From: Saururus chinensis
Lineage: Eukaryota > Streptophyta > Magnoliopsida > Piperales > Saururaceae
DNA length: 64,000 nt
Direction of reading: 5' to 3'
Assembly: GCA_035235625.1 (NCBI GenBank)
Contig: CP141148.1
Span: forward strand, 22,073,057-22,137,056
Positions 47,010 through 58,055 of the stretch are shown in pieces. A program made the position numbers and the translations under genes. The notes under the pieces were generated by a model. It was not told where the DNA came from, did not search any database, and was given only the letters and a program-made list of their open reading frames with translations. How positions within the stretch are numbered: position 1 is the stretch's first letter; each line of letters starts with the position of its first letter.

Positions 47010-47350
47010 GGGGCTCTATCTCCTCAAACTATGCACATCCAGAGCAAATTAGGACACTATACAGTGACTGTCACTGGATTCCGGAAGTGCACACAATTTT
47101 TTGAATGAAGATTGCTAAGAAAATGGGATTCTCAATTGAACAAGGTCAGATGAATGTGATGGTAGCCAATGGTGAAAAGTTGGAAAGTGTTGGATGTTGC
47201 TCAGGCTTTACCCTATTTCTGCATGACAATCCCATCCAAATAGACTTCTACATTTTGACATTACAAGGTTATTAATTAGTTTTTGGCACTCAATGGCTTC
47301 GAACTTTGGGCCCTATCATCTGGATTTTTCTAAACTACAAATGACTTTCC
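47010..47350 (+). pseudogene. Aspartic protease of element G
   Basis: MHIQSKLGHYTVTV leads, after a frame change, into the active-site motif LDSGSAHNF at 47074-47100. NVMVANGEKL, GFTLFLHDNPIQIDFYILTL and FGTQWLRTLGPI follow, the usual retropepsin plan of gypsy elements. Confidence 0.75.
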
Positions 47351-47559
47351 AACTTAATGGCCAGAGGGTAGTTTTACAAGGTTCATCATCTCCCATCTAC
47401 CAAGTTAATCAAGAAGACTTTTATTGAGCTGCTAAAAAAAATGCTAAGGACTTCTTTTACAGCTTATGGCTGTTTAAAATTCTCTGATTCCCATTGCAGA
47501 TACTCATCCAGACCCTCAAATCAATGCCATCTTGTCTACATATGCAGATATTGTTTCTG

Positions 47560-48350
47560 AATCCCAAGGCTTACTACCTATCTCTACCTTTGACCATTGC
47601 ATACATGTATTACCCAGAAATAAACCAGTCAGCATACGTCCCTGCCACTACCCACATTTTCAGAAAACAGAAATTGAATAGATTGTCTCAGATCTACTAT
47701 CTTTGGGAACTATTCGATCCAGCAACAGTCCCTTTTCACCTCCAGCCCTATTGGTGAAGAATAAGATGGTTCATGGAGACCATGTATAGATTCCAGGGTT
47801 TTGAACTATATTAGTGTTAAAGATAAATTTCCTATACCCATCATTGATGAGTTGATAGATGAACTTCCTGGCTTGTGCTACTTCTTTTAATTGGATTTGC
47901 ATTCGGGATATCACCAGATATGAGTCCATCTAGATGATGTTCAAAAGACAGCTTTTAGATCTCGCCGGTGACATCATGAAATTTTGTTGTGCCATTTGGT
48001 CTTACTAATGCTCTCTTCACTTTCCAATCGTCGATGAATGAGGTATTTCTAGAACATCTTCACAAGTTTATTCTAGTTTTCTTTAATGATATATTAATCT
48101 ACAACTAAACTTGGAAAGATCACCTTCAACACCTACAAATTACTTTGTCAGTTCTGCAAAATAAAAAACTTTGTCAACTAGGTAAAATGTCATTTTGCTC
48201 TCGACCAGATCTCTTATATTGGTCATGTGATCACACAAGAAGGTGTTTCAGTTGATCCAGAAAAAATCAGAAATATGGTTGAATGGCCTAAGCTAACTAT
48301 GCTGAAAACATTAAGGGGATTCCCTGGACTCAAAGTTACTATCACAAGTT
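47560..48350 (+). pseudogene. Reverse transcriptase of element G
   Basis: LLPISTFDHCIHVLPRNKPV, IRPCHYPHFQK.EIE, IRSSNSPFSPPALLVKNK and, at about 48072-48100, FFNDILIYN. The last is the F.DDIL catalytic motif with the first aspartate changed to asparagine, so the enzyme would be inactive even without the many stops. The C-terminal HVITQEGVSVDPEKIRNMVEW block follows near 48220-48285. Confidence 0.8.
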
Positions 48351-48850
48351 CATTTGTGGTTATGGGAAAATAGCAAATCCATTAACAAATATGCTTAAAA
48401 AAGACTCCTTCACGGGGACATTATAAGCTGAACAAGCCTTTGAGCACCTAAAGATTGCCATGACAAAATCACCAATCCTCGCCTTACCAGATTTTTTCCA
48501 GTAATTAATAGTCAAATGTAATCGATCAAGTATTGGTATTGGGGGAGTTATAATGTAGAATGGAGGGCCCATTTCTTTCTATAGTTAGAATTTGAAAGGA
48601 ATGAATGTGCATTTATCAACTTCTGAGAAGGAAATGATGGCCTTAGTTTTATCTATCCAATAATGGAGACCCTATCTGTGAGGCTGCACATTCATTTTGC
48701 GAACTGACCATTGTATTCTCAACATTGGCCCAACAACATTGGTTGATGAAACTCATTTGTTATGATTTTGAATTTGAATTGAAGCAGGGAAATATAATTT
48801 TGTCCGGAAAAGATGATTCCAGTGAACTAAATGCCATCTTTATACCCATT
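48351..48850 (+). pseudogene. RNase H region of element G
   Basis: NPLTNMLKKDSF, EQAFEHLKIAMTKSPILALP and SSIGIGGVI are recognisable, the last being the start of RNase H. Stops and shifts are frequent. WLMKLICYDFEFE near 48750 is the usual tail. Confidence 0.7.
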
Positions 48851-48959
48851 CCTCAGTGCAGGAAGCTCGTATCAACTCACAGCTTCAGAATTTGATCCGT
48901 CACTGCCAAATGGGCAGAGCAGGCAAGTCATGGTCTTATAGAGATGGAGTACTCATTTT

Positions 48960-49142
48960 TGAAGGGAGAATATTATCGGCTTGACAGTTCTGCATCAATT
49001 GACACTCTTATTTAATAAATATTTGACAACCCACATGAGGGTTATCATAAAACACTCCATCGCATTCACAACAATTTCTATTGGAAAAATATGCACCAAC
49101 ACATCAAAGAGTTTATTCGGAAATGTGATAAATGCCATCGCT
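48960..49142 (+). pseudogene. Integrase zinc module of element G
   Basis: HEGYHKTLHRIHNNFYWKNM and IKEFIRKCDKCHR give the H.H...C..C zinc-binding pattern. The reading then runs into unrelated sequence. Confidence 0.75.
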
Positions 49143-49850
49143 CGAATTCCACATCAAATATGGTCTTATATATGCCATTGTCCGAATTCCACATCAACCG
49201 GGTTAAAATGAGTTGACCCCAGTTGAACCGGCTCAGACATTGACCCAGGTTGGTATCTGGGCCGGGTTTTAAAATATTGATTTACATATACAAACATTGA
49301 CATCATTCATCAAGTAGAAAGTTTGAGAAGATACACTTAAATAAAGCATAAGAAGTCAGAAAATTGAAACTGCTAGTAGTTTGTGCTGCCTGCCAGCAAT
49401 TTTTTTAGATCTGCTTCAACAGGTGAGCCCACCGCAAGTTTAGATCATGAAGGAAAAAGAGAAGAAAAAGAAAAGGAGAAAAAGGCAACATGAACCACCT
49501 GCTGCCGAAAGTTTCAGACTTAAACTGCATGCATTGATTTTGTAACTACTGGCAGTTTATGCCGCTTGCCAACAATTTTAGATTTGTTGCTGGCTGTTAA
49601 CCCACTGGCAGATCAGATCATGAAGGAAAAAATAAAATAAAGAAGAAGAAAAGAGGAAGAAGAAGAAGAAAGGGAAAATAGGAGGAGGAAGAAGAAATGA
49701 CTCATTTGTGTCTTGACAGAAAATTGAATTTAAGGGGGAAATTGGCCCCAGCTTACATCAATCATTAAATGGGGATAATTGAAGTCCCAATAGTAGACCC
49801 ATGAGTGGAGGTGAGGCCTTTTTAATTGTTTTTACATTTTGGGCGTAAGA
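49143..49850. other. Foreign-looking insert in the G integrase, with tandem repeats
   Basis: The stretch separates the zinc module from the core. GAATTCCACATCAA occurs twice at its left edge (49145 and 49186). Two diverged units of about 180 bp (GCCAGCAATTTTTTTAGAT..., GCCAACAATTTTAGATTTG...), each ending in AGATCATGAAGGAAAAA, precede purine runs. No transposon end is obvious. Confidence 0.45.
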
Positions 49851-50297
49851 AATTACTGAGATCTCATGAGATTGCGAACGTTGATTTGGGACACAACTTT
49901 CACCAACAAATTTTGAAAGGAGCTATTTAAATTAAATGATACATCGTTCAGATTTAGTTCTTCATACCATCCTGAAACAAATGGCCAATCTGAATTTGAA
50001 AATCGCACTTTGGAGATGTATCTACATTATCTCACCAGTTCACGACCCAAAGATTGGGTTGAATGGTTACCATGGGTGGAATTCTCCGCTTTGTGACAAT
50101 TTTCCAACATCAAACACTTCTACTCTGTCATCTCAGGCCATTTTGGAGCAGCGGACACCAAATAACCAGGCAACTTCTCATCCCTTGGAAGGGGTTTTTA
50201 CCAACTGAAGCTACTTGGGTAAACGAATCAGATTTCCAGCTTAGATTTTCTACATTCAGTCCTTGGGGACAAGGACACTTTAATCGGGGAGAAGGAT
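49851..50297 (+). pseudogene. Integrase core and chromodomain-like tail of element G
   Basis: SSYHPETNGQSEFENRTLEMYL with RPKDWVEWLPW marks the E-containing end of the core. In another frame QLLIPWKGFLPTEATWVNES (about 50168-50227) matches the IPWKG-L...ATW pattern of gypsy chromodomain or CR tails. The purine tract GGGGAGAAGGAT comes directly before the 3' LTR. Confidence 0.7.
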
Positions 50298-50724
50298 TGT
50301 TATGAGCATAATAGTTGTTTAGTTTTTCTTATATTCTATCTATTAAGTGAGTTGTTAGTGCGGGTTTGTTTAAATTATTCTATGAAGGGTAGTGCTGGAA
50401 TATTCAGTTATTTAGTAGTTATGTATGAAGTTAGTTGAGTGTTGTAACTGCAACTCTGTTGCAGAATTGTGGGGGTCTCTCTGCAGGGTTTATGTATGAA
50501 GAAAAACCAGAAAGAAGAGCAGAGAAGTTGTTATTGTGAAATTGGACTTTTGTCCCGGCAGCTTCAGTCTCCTCGAAGAAGATCCAATCTGTTGCTCATT
50601 TTTTTGAATCTTTATACTGCTGAGTTAATCTTGTATATTTTCTCTGACAAAACTCTGCTCTTCAAAATTGCACGTGGGCAAAGAAAGAGCAGGAATTTAC
50701 AGAGAGTTGCGAGAACTTGTAACA
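50298..50724 (+). repeat. 3' LTR of element G
   Basis: 427 bp, same termini as the 5' copy. It carries a local extension (TTTTCTCTGACAAAACTCTG) not present in the 5' LTR. Confidence 0.85.
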
Positions 50725-50796
50725 CCTTCCTTGCTAGTTAAAATAAATAAAAAAATATTTCAGTCCTTGGTTAATATGATTTGTTGTTTATTGTAG

Positions 50797-50941
50797 TTGG
50801 AAGAGAGACATTTATTTTGGATCTGGAAACAATAAAGTTCAGGAGATGGAGTTTTGTTGTTCCCTTTTCACCCCAACGTGCAGTTTTCTAAATGCTGGCA
50901 AGAATGTGACTGAGTCCACTCAAGTTGGACCCTCTTCCACG
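50797..50941 (+). CDS. Membrane-protein gene, first recognised exon
   Basis: The acceptor TTTATTGTAG lies before it and the donor ACG|GTACTT after it. From the second base the exon reads WKRDIYFGSGNNKVQEMEF and continues to GPSST. It contains an NVT sequon, consistent with a lumenal or extracellular stretch. It enters with one base of a split codon, so at least one upstream coding exon is missing from my model; element G lies between. The protein is not recognised by name. Confidence 0.65.
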
Positions 50942-51947
50942 GTACTTTTATTTTTGGTTGAAAATCTAAGGTATTGCTAAATCCAAATGTCATCTTCTGA
51001 ATGTTGCTAATAAGATTGTGGTCCTTGATGTTAGTAATAAAGATTGCTAGAAATTGCCTGAAGAGTGTTTCTAGGAAATTGTACATCATTATAAAAATTT
51101 TCTTTATTTTCTTGAAAGAACTTTTGACAATAGATGTTAAGGAGATGTGTTCTTTTGTTTGAAAAAAACAAGCCAAACTTTGTGTATGCCATGAGTGTTG
51201 TTTCGATAAGATTAGTATGCGCAAGTTAAATTGGTTTTCTAGGACCTTCATCTTCAGCAATTTTGGACCAAATAACTTCCTCTGTTCGATTTTAATAGTT
51301 TGGATTAAAAAACAAAAATGAACCCTGATTTTTGGTTTCTAATCCAGAATATTTTGGTGCCTTGTTTTGGGTATCACCTCGATAAAATATTTTTTAATTT
51401 AACATTTTTTAGTCTGCGTAGTCATCGATACTTTTTTTTTGCTCAGACATCTTTTAAGACTTTATGTATTAGAGTTGTAAACTCTGGTTTCTAATGTTGA
51501 TTGTTAAAGGCGGGAGTATGTTAACAAGTTTTGGTGCCTTGTTTTGGGTATTTCCTCATTAAAAATATTTTTAAATGCATTTTAATTAACATGTTTTGTC
51601 TACATACTCATATCAAAACTTTTTGTCGCGCATTCATCTTTTTAGATCTTTTGTATATTAGGTATAATAAAATTTTGCTTGAAAAAGGTTTCTTATACAA
51701 TGTTATGCATGGATCTGTCTTAGAGGTCAATCTTATTTGTAAATGGAACGCAGTAGTTACATATTGTGTATATTATCTTGATTTTGAGGTTTCTTGTAAC
51801 TTACTGTTATTCAATCTTTCAGCACAAATGCACTTATAAAGTGTGATCACAAATTACAAAAAGAGTTGTGAAAATATTAAAATAAATGTTGATAGTCTCG
51901 TATTTCCATTGGATATTTTTACCAGATTTTTAGTTTTATATTCTCAG
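50942..51947 (+). other. Intron with an internal tandem duplication
   Basis: GT at 50942 and AG at 51946-51947. TTTTGGTGCCTTGTTTTGGG occurs at about 51353 and 51530, with similar sequence after each, so a unit of about 177 bp is duplicated in tandem. Confidence 0.6.
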
Positions 51948-52038
51948 GTTCCTCGTATCTTCTTTGCTCAGCAGCATCCAATCATTTTGAAGTATGCAAG
52001 ACAGAAAAATCAGAGAGATATACTTGGAAGTGTCAAAT
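51948..52038 (+). CDS. Membrane-protein gene, second recognised exon
   Basis: Preceded by ATTCTCAG, it continues in phase 0 from the previous exon: VPRIFFAQQHPIILKYARQK to ILGSVK plus one base. The donor is AAAT|GTATGA. The one-base remainder fits the GG start of the next exon to make a tryptophan codon. Confidence 0.7.
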
Positions 52039-52272
52039 GTATGAATAATGTACCTTTAGAGCTTATGTACCTTCTGAGTTGGTTTGTGAATTTTTAGGAA
52101 GCATCATCTTTTTGCGCCATTAAATCTGAGAAATTCTACTGCTACATGTTTGATAGCATCCGCGTTCAGTGGACCTGCTATTGAAATCATGTTCATTGCG
52201 GTAGATCACACCTGCAGTTCAGTGCATGTGTATTTATGTTGCTGATTATGAGTTTAGTTTTGTTACCTCCAG

Positions 52273-52671
52273 GGTCTGTGCAGAACATGCTATATGTTGA
52301 TGTTTTGCCAAAAAGAAATGGTAAGATCTTACACTTGCCTAAATCATATGTCGGAAGCACTTCTGTTGTTTCTGGCTCATATATAGATCCAGCAATGCAC
52401 TCATCTGACAAAAGCGCAACCAGTTTAAGTAGTAATGCAAGAGATGATGACAATGGAGAATCAGTACGTGGCAAATCGGGAACAGTTTCTTTTTGTGGGT
52501 TGACTCATGAGCCCATAGAAGAGAGGAAACAACTTTTGCTTACTGCCAAGAATGGTGCTGGCACCCTGGTTTGGGTTGTGGGTCCTCTTGCTTTGATAGC
52601 ATCTTTTCTGCTGCCACAGTTTTTCCTTAATAATACAATCTATTCAATGCTGAAGGATGAGATTGGTGCAG
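52273..52671 (+). CDS. Membrane-protein gene, third recognised exon
   Basis: The acceptor is TTACCTCCAG. The exon reads SVQNMLYVDVLPKRNGKIL, then a serine- and acid-rich stretch and HEPIEERKQLLLTAKNGAG, followed by a transmembrane segment (LVWVVGPLALIASFLLPQFF). It ends MLKDEIGA plus one base at the donor G|GTACTG. The strictly open 399-bp frame and matching phases on both sides support a real exon. Confidence 0.8.
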
Positions 52672-54484
52672 GTACTGATTCAGTAGATACTGAGATTATG
52701 AGCAAGATATTTCATTCAAGTTTGTATATGGATGTAGATATTAGATCTTGTAATTGTATGGATTCTGGTTAATTATCTGAATTACTTCCTTCCAAGCAAA
52801 AAGGCCTGCAGTTAAGCTGTTGATGCTTCATTGATTCCTGTAAGCAGTTCTAAGGGTCTGATAGGGTATTTTTGAAAATGAATTTCCTGACAAAACACTG
52901 CAGCTGGAGACTATCTAGTTGTGTGGATAAAAATGTCTCCTTGGAGATTTATAGCTAGGTTTTGCAGATGTTTTGAACTACCTTGTTGGACTTCTTCTCA
53001 ATCTGTCACTGAGTGGAGCTACTCTTGACCTCTCCCTATTGTGGTCGTTTCCAATACATTTTTCCTTCTTGTATACATTTATAACGTACTTTTATAGTGT
53101 GTGGTTTATTTGCGACCCTCCAGTTTGCTGGTACTGCATTTGAGTAACTTTTGCTTTTTGATGTGCATGATTCTGTGTCCCTGCTGGAATTGCTGTCACA
53201 TTGGATTATGGTCCTCACTCCTGACACTCAACACATTGGACATAATCGGCTCATGAAAATTTACCTGGATACCAAATTTCATAGTGCTTGTGTTTTTTCC
53301 TTTAACCATATTGGTGCATTCTTGTGAAGCCACTCTACACCTTGGTGTCGGTCTTCCTCTTCTCTTTTCCTTCGTTCCATATATTGTTTGGTTAGAGATT
53401 CACCCTGCCTTTTTTATAACTTAAAACATCAGTGTCTGAAATCACCCAGCTTGACAGTTGATAAAACAATTGTTAGAAATTTTTACAAGTAGCATATAAA
53501 GCATATATTAAAAATGGAAAATATGCTTGATGAATGTGTGAGATTATGTTATTTCATTATTCTTTGTACACATTAGTTAATAGAATACAAGAAACAATAG
53601 TGCATTGGCAGGTTCCTTTAGTGCACGGTTAGTTGTAGATCTTATTATAATCTGTCTTTTTACTGTGTCTAGTATGGGAAAATGGTCACCTGTCCAGATA
53701 AAAGCATTTGATCTAGCTTGTCAGATTGCTTCTTGAAATAACCTGGTGAAGGATCCACAAAAAACTCAACCTAATAGTTGCCGCCATAGCTATTTAATTT
53801 TTGTTCTTAGATAAAGAGGTGGAGTATGCATCATAAGGATAAGCTGCATCAGCACCCCCTGGGTGTCAATATCTTATGGAGGTTCTATAACTTCTCAATA
53901 TCCTCTTTTTTTATCTGTAAAATGGGCTGAAGTCCAATTCTAAATCATTTAATCTTATGAGGGGAAGGTACATCTCATTAACCTCCTACCTAGCATCCCC
54001 CAGCACATTCCCTTTTACTTGCTCAAGCGTAAATTCTTGAAAAATTTATTTGTTAAATAAGAGCATTTTTCTTCAAGCATTAACCTTTTACACTTGCACA
54101 TGTCTATTTGGTTATATTTATTTTACTAAAAAGTCCTCAATAGTTGTGAGATTTAAATGGGGTAAACACACCTCAATTATTTTTAGGTAGTCTTGTGTTA
54201 TTTGGATGCACAATTTTGAGATGAACATTAGAATTAAGATCTTCAAAACTCGGATGAGACAACCATTTTGAGTATTGTTCGGTATTTGTTACTTATTCTT
54301 TAAATTTTCTGATGCTCCTATTGAGGCTCATCGAAGTTGACCACACATTGATTGAAATGCATATGACATTTTTATTTCTGGTGTTACCTTTTTTGGTCCT
54401 TGTGCCTTATCATATTATCGACTGAGTAATTACTTAGACCGGTCTTCATGATTTCACTCATCTGATTTATTTTAATTTTTGCAG
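52672..54484 (+). other. Long intron (1.8 kb)
   Basis: GT at 52672 and TTTTGCAG at 54477-54484. I recognise no transposon or RNA gene inside. The short continuation past the donor to a stop at 52770 is intron read-through. Confidence 0.75.
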
Positions 54485-54825
54485 AGTTTGTAGGATCTAT
54501 ATTATCAGAAGTTGTGTTCTATGTTGGCCTAGTGATATTCTTGTTTGTTACTGATCATGTGCAACGATCATATCTTGCATTCAGTTCCAAAGATTGGAAT
54601 CTTATTACAGGCCTTAGAGGTTACTTATATTCTGCCTATTTCACAACTGGATTTAAAATTTTTGCTCCCCTGTTAGCTGTCTATGTTGTCTGGCCCGTCA
54701 TTGGCCTGCCAGCATTTATTTCAGTTGCACCATTTCTAATCAGTTGTGCTGCTCAATTTGCGTTTGAGGCTGTTCTTGACGAACACAAGTCATCATGTTG
54801 GCCTATAGTTCCTATCATTTTCGAG
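54485..54825 (+). CDS. Membrane-protein gene, fourth recognised exon
   Basis: The exon begins AG, completing GAG to read EFVGSILSEVVFYVGLVIF, then LFVTDHVQRSYLAFSSKDW. Hydrophobic segments lie at VVFYVGLVIFLFV, FKIFAPLLAVYVVWPVIGL and FISVAPFLISCAAQFAF. It ends VPIIFE at the donor GAG|GTAAAC. At least three membrane passes are encoded here. I believe this is a conserved plant protein of unknown function but cannot give it a name. Confidence 0.85.
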
Positions 54826-54899
54826 GTAAACTACAAGAATTATATATATTGTTTGAAGAAAAGACTCCTGTAAATTAGTTTTTTTGTTTAATTTCACAG

Positions 54900-55118
54900 G
54901 TCTATCGACTTTACCAGTTGTCGAAAGCTGCAAACTTTATTGAGAGATTGATGATGGAAATGAAGGGAATGCCTACAACACCTGAGTTATTGGAAAGAAG
55001 CGGGTCCCTGATTTCCATGATGGTGGTATTCCAAGTGCTTGGCGTACTTTGCTTGTGGTCTCTGTTTACATTTCTGCTCACATTATACCCTGCAAGGCCT
55101 GCTTCCAAAAGAGCCTGA
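54900..55118 (+). CDS. Membrane-protein gene, last exon
   Basis: After a 74-bp intron ending TTTCACAG it continues in phase 0: VYRLYQLSKAANFIERLMME, MKGMPTTPELLERSGSL, then a final hydrophobic segment (MVVFQVLGVLCLWSLFTFLL) and a basic end ARPASKRA before TGA. The five exons together give about 397 residues with roughly five membrane segments. The C-terminal SKRA is basic and lysine-containing, but not a clear KKXX retrieval signal. Confidence 0.85.
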   Translation, partial: VYRLYQLSKAANFIERLMMEMKGMPTTPELLERSGSLISMMVVFQVLGVLCLWSLFTFLLTLYPARPASKRA

Positions 55119-55434
55119 TATATGTATGCAACTGTTAGTTTTCCCTTTTTACACTTATGGTACTTCAGATCCGTTTGGGATTTGTTGAAACAAGGAAAGA
55201 GAGATAACGGACACTCATTAGTATGTTGGTACGAGAGTTACTGAAAATTAGTCGGACGCTTTTGATTTTGCCTTCAGTTTATAAGATGCTTAGGGGGCTG
55301 ATCAAGAATGTTTTGACTTGTCGAAAGCTTTACTATGTTCACCTTGAAAGCATGAGAAATCTGATATACATGATTTACTGTATCAGAGTTTACTTCAGCA
55401 GATGTATCATTACCTGAGGTAGAACTTATGGTAC

Positions 55435-55440
55435 AATAAA
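55435..55440 (+). terminator. Polyadenylation signal candidate
   Basis: AATAAA, about 317 bp after the stop codon of the membrane-protein gene, in sequence otherwise without features (55119-55540). Confidence 0.4.
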
Positions 55441-55540
55441 ATGAAGCGGGAAATATTGAGTTCTGGTCATGGAGGCACCCGGGAAGAGACTATCCGTACA
55501 ATACTCACAAGGTTAAATAGTCAAGCGAGTTAGTTTTTTT

Positions 55541-56259
55541 TGTCAAGGTTATGACATAGTGTCATTTAATCAAATGTCTTGCCCACAAAGTTAAGCAATG
55601 AATTTATCCTTAGGTGGATGTGTGGGCTAGGACATTCCCTAAGTGAGCTTGCCGGAGGGGGATATAGCTTTGTCATGCACATATCCAACTTAAGTAACTT
55701 AGATATCAGAATATTTTATCCCAGTCAAGTATATGCAAGGATCATTTATTTAACAAGGTTTTAAGGTTGGACAACTAACATGTAGATTGGAGAGAGCCCC
55801 ATCTCTAAGCGGACGAGACTCTAGCATAATGATTAGCAACCCAATAAGTCTTCCTTATGTGACAGTCGATTACAAAGCTAGGTATCATACTAACATCTCA
55901 TATATTTCAACTCATTGAGTCCCCTTTTATATAACATAAGAGATTTCTTACAAGTGGCAATGGAAGTGGTTGTATGGGCATGATCCATCCAAAGTTTGTC
56001 AAACAACTCCATAAAACTCCAACACTATTTAGGGGGGAGGGGACATCCTAAAACTCCAAATAATGTTAACAGACCAAGCGCCCCAACATGGCCAACTATG
56101 TGTGCTCATCGTTGTGTGCATTCTACGCAACATTGCGCATACATATTGTGCAACGTTGGGGGTAGTTTCTGTAATGCATGCACACTTATATATAACACAC
56201 CCACACGTATAGGTGCCCTGGCACATGTCACGGATAGTATGCTTTGTTGCCCCGTGACA
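55541..56259 (-). repeat. Chromovirus 3' LTR K (719 bp)
   Basis: On the minus strand it starts TGTCACGGGGCAAC after the purine tract AATGGGGGGAG (56260-56270) and ends CCTTGACA. The TATA box GTTATATAAAAGGGG lies at 55921-55935 on that strand. The coding tail before it (CGAGGAGGCGTCAA) matches the tail before the LTR at 6872, so it belongs to the same chromovirus family. Confidence 0.6.
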
Positions 56260-56531
56260 CTCCCCCCATTTGATCAGTTGACGCCTCCTCGATGTTGTAC
56301 CTTCAGTGGGTCTTATACTTGTCTCCAACCATGGACGTGATTACGACAGATGATTGACTTCTCTTTTGTGATGCTTGATATACGTTCACACTACGACTTA
56401 GATAATTTCATAATTACATGCTTTGGAAAAACCAACTGCCACCCACTGGGCCCTTGCTTGCCTGAGTTAAACCATTACATGATGAAGCTCTACTACTCAA
56501 TGTGCTTTGCCCACATCGGCAAAGGCAAAAG
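56260..56531 (-). other. Short internal remnant of the element K
   Basis: The first ~50 bp on the minus strand are the pol tail and purine tract. The rest (to 56531) shows no recognisable domain, and the element is cut off where LTR F3 ends. Confidence 0.4.
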
Positions 56532-57707
56532 TGAGATTTTAATACCCATTTAATCAACTTAGTATATCACTAGATTGCTCTTAAAACTAGTACTTTTAAC
56601 AAGTAAAAATTAAGAGTTCTATCCTCTTTACACATAATTTTTTATTAAGCAAAAATGATTAAAACTTAAACTTCTCTCAAAATCTCGCTCTCGAATTATC
56701 AATTGATCAACCATACAAGCGATCCACTTATGAACACATATTAATGCACTAGAAACCAAATTTATATGGACATAAGCAAACCACAAACCTTGTTTAGACT
56801 CTAACATAAGCTCTTCTTGTTTAGATCACTGTTGTTGGCTTTTAAGTCTTCTCTAAGCACTTGAAACTTTATCTTCCTTGTCTTATCTCTGTCTCCTTCT
56901 AATGTTCAATAAGTACCTCTTGTTATCTTGACTTTGACCTTAAGAAAATCTTCAATCTTCTATTAAAGACATGTTGCAACTCTTTTTTAAATACTATGTG
57001 TATTAGCTCCTTCAGTTGTAGATTGTCTTTTTCAATTTACTATAGATTTTCAATACAAAGCTCAAGGGAATTCTCCTTAGAAAACAATAAACAAAGGTAT
57101 AAAACCTCTTTTTCTTTTCTCCTCTAAGTTTTTCTCTCTACAATTTCGTGATTTCATAACCCTTATATAGCTTAATAAGTTGGTTTAGGACTTATATTTT
57201 AATAAGGAATGAAATAGAAATCAAAAGGTCTTAAATTAAGTAAATTATTCTTGAAACAATTGATCATTTTAAATAACTATCGATCGGTCACTTGTTTTGA
57301 TGTGCACGATTCTTCAATCGATTGTTCGACTGCGAGAGCGATCAATCGTTTTATCCTTCACATTTTGCATTGAGCGATCGTTCTACCTTTTTTTTTACAA
57401 ATTTTTCCTTTTTACCTTAAAATATTATGAAACCTTTGTAATTCACATTTTAACGTTGTCCTAAGTGATTTATGCATGTGAATGTGATTTGGATAAACTT
57501 CAAAACCTTTCACATTCTTTAGTCTTTTACCTTAATTAACAAGAACTCATCTGCTCCTATTATTCAAATTTGTCAATTCCAAATTTGACTTTACCACAAC
57601 AACCTTAAATTATTCTCTAAAACTCATTGCATACATATGATTTCTTGACATAATTTTGACAAAGAAATTATTTAATAAACTAGACCTATGACTCATATGT
57701 TCTTACA
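56532..57707 (-). repeat. LTR of family F, copy F3 (minus strand)
   Basis: On the minus strand it runs from TGTAAGAACATATGAG to ATTAAAATCTCA, 1176 bp. It includes CGATCG-type palindromes (57230-57375), the TATA region (CTATATAAGG near 57165) and the conserved end AGTACTAGTTTTAAGAGCAA. The purine-rich AATGGGGATAT directly precedes it, so it is a 3' LTR. Confidence 0.75.
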
Positions 57708-58055
57708 ATATCCCCATTTGAAAATCAAAATAAAATTACACCTCTTGACATAGTCCAATGACTTTCAAATTTTTATATAATAACTTGACACTACAAAGAC
57801 TCAACATAGACTCAATTAACTTAAACTCATTAATTTGGAATTGAGCTTGAAAAACCTTGTATAAATTTGTATTTATCCTACACACTTAAAATCAAATTGA
57901 TTTGCATAGCACTATCCAATCAATTATAAAGATAAATACTTTAATTTTAATTAATCACTTCTCCCCCTTTTTGACATATAGAAAGAAAACTTTACATATT
58001 TGGATTAAAAAAGATGTTTTAGAGAACTTTGGATCTCAAGTTGATGTTTTATATC
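57708..58055 (-). other. 3' internal end of the F3 element, with two purine tracts
   Basis: On the minus strand the tract AAAAAGGGGGAGAAG (about 57960-57974) is followed by TGATTAATTAAAATTAAAG as in F1 (25537-25575). About 250 bp then lead to a second purine-rich word before the LTR. In F1 the second interval is only about 47 bp. Confidence 0.55.

Larger units (their letters stand above)
45636..50724 (+). mobile_element. Chromovirus G, complete but decayed, target duplication CCTTA/CCTTC
   Basis: Two similar LTRs (45636-46040 and 50298-50724, both TGTTATGAGC...TGTAACA) enclose gag, protease, RT, RNase H, integrase and a chromodomain-like tail in Ty3/gypsy order. Flanking pentamers are CCTTA (45631) and CCTTC (50725), one change apart. 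At 5.1 kb it includes a foreign-looking stretch inside integrase (49143-49850). It lies in the plus orientation upstream of the exon at 50797, apparently within an intron. Confidence 0.85.

Noticed and set aside
50868-51260. 130-codon reading on the minus strand
   Set aside because: It overlaps a plus-strand exon with good splice sites and runs mostly through intron; no domain is seen.
52672-52772. Continuation of the third exon to a stop as an alternative C-terminus
   Set aside because: The donor G|GTACTG and the phase match to the exon at 54485 are both good, and the continuation encodes no membrane segments; it is more likely intron.
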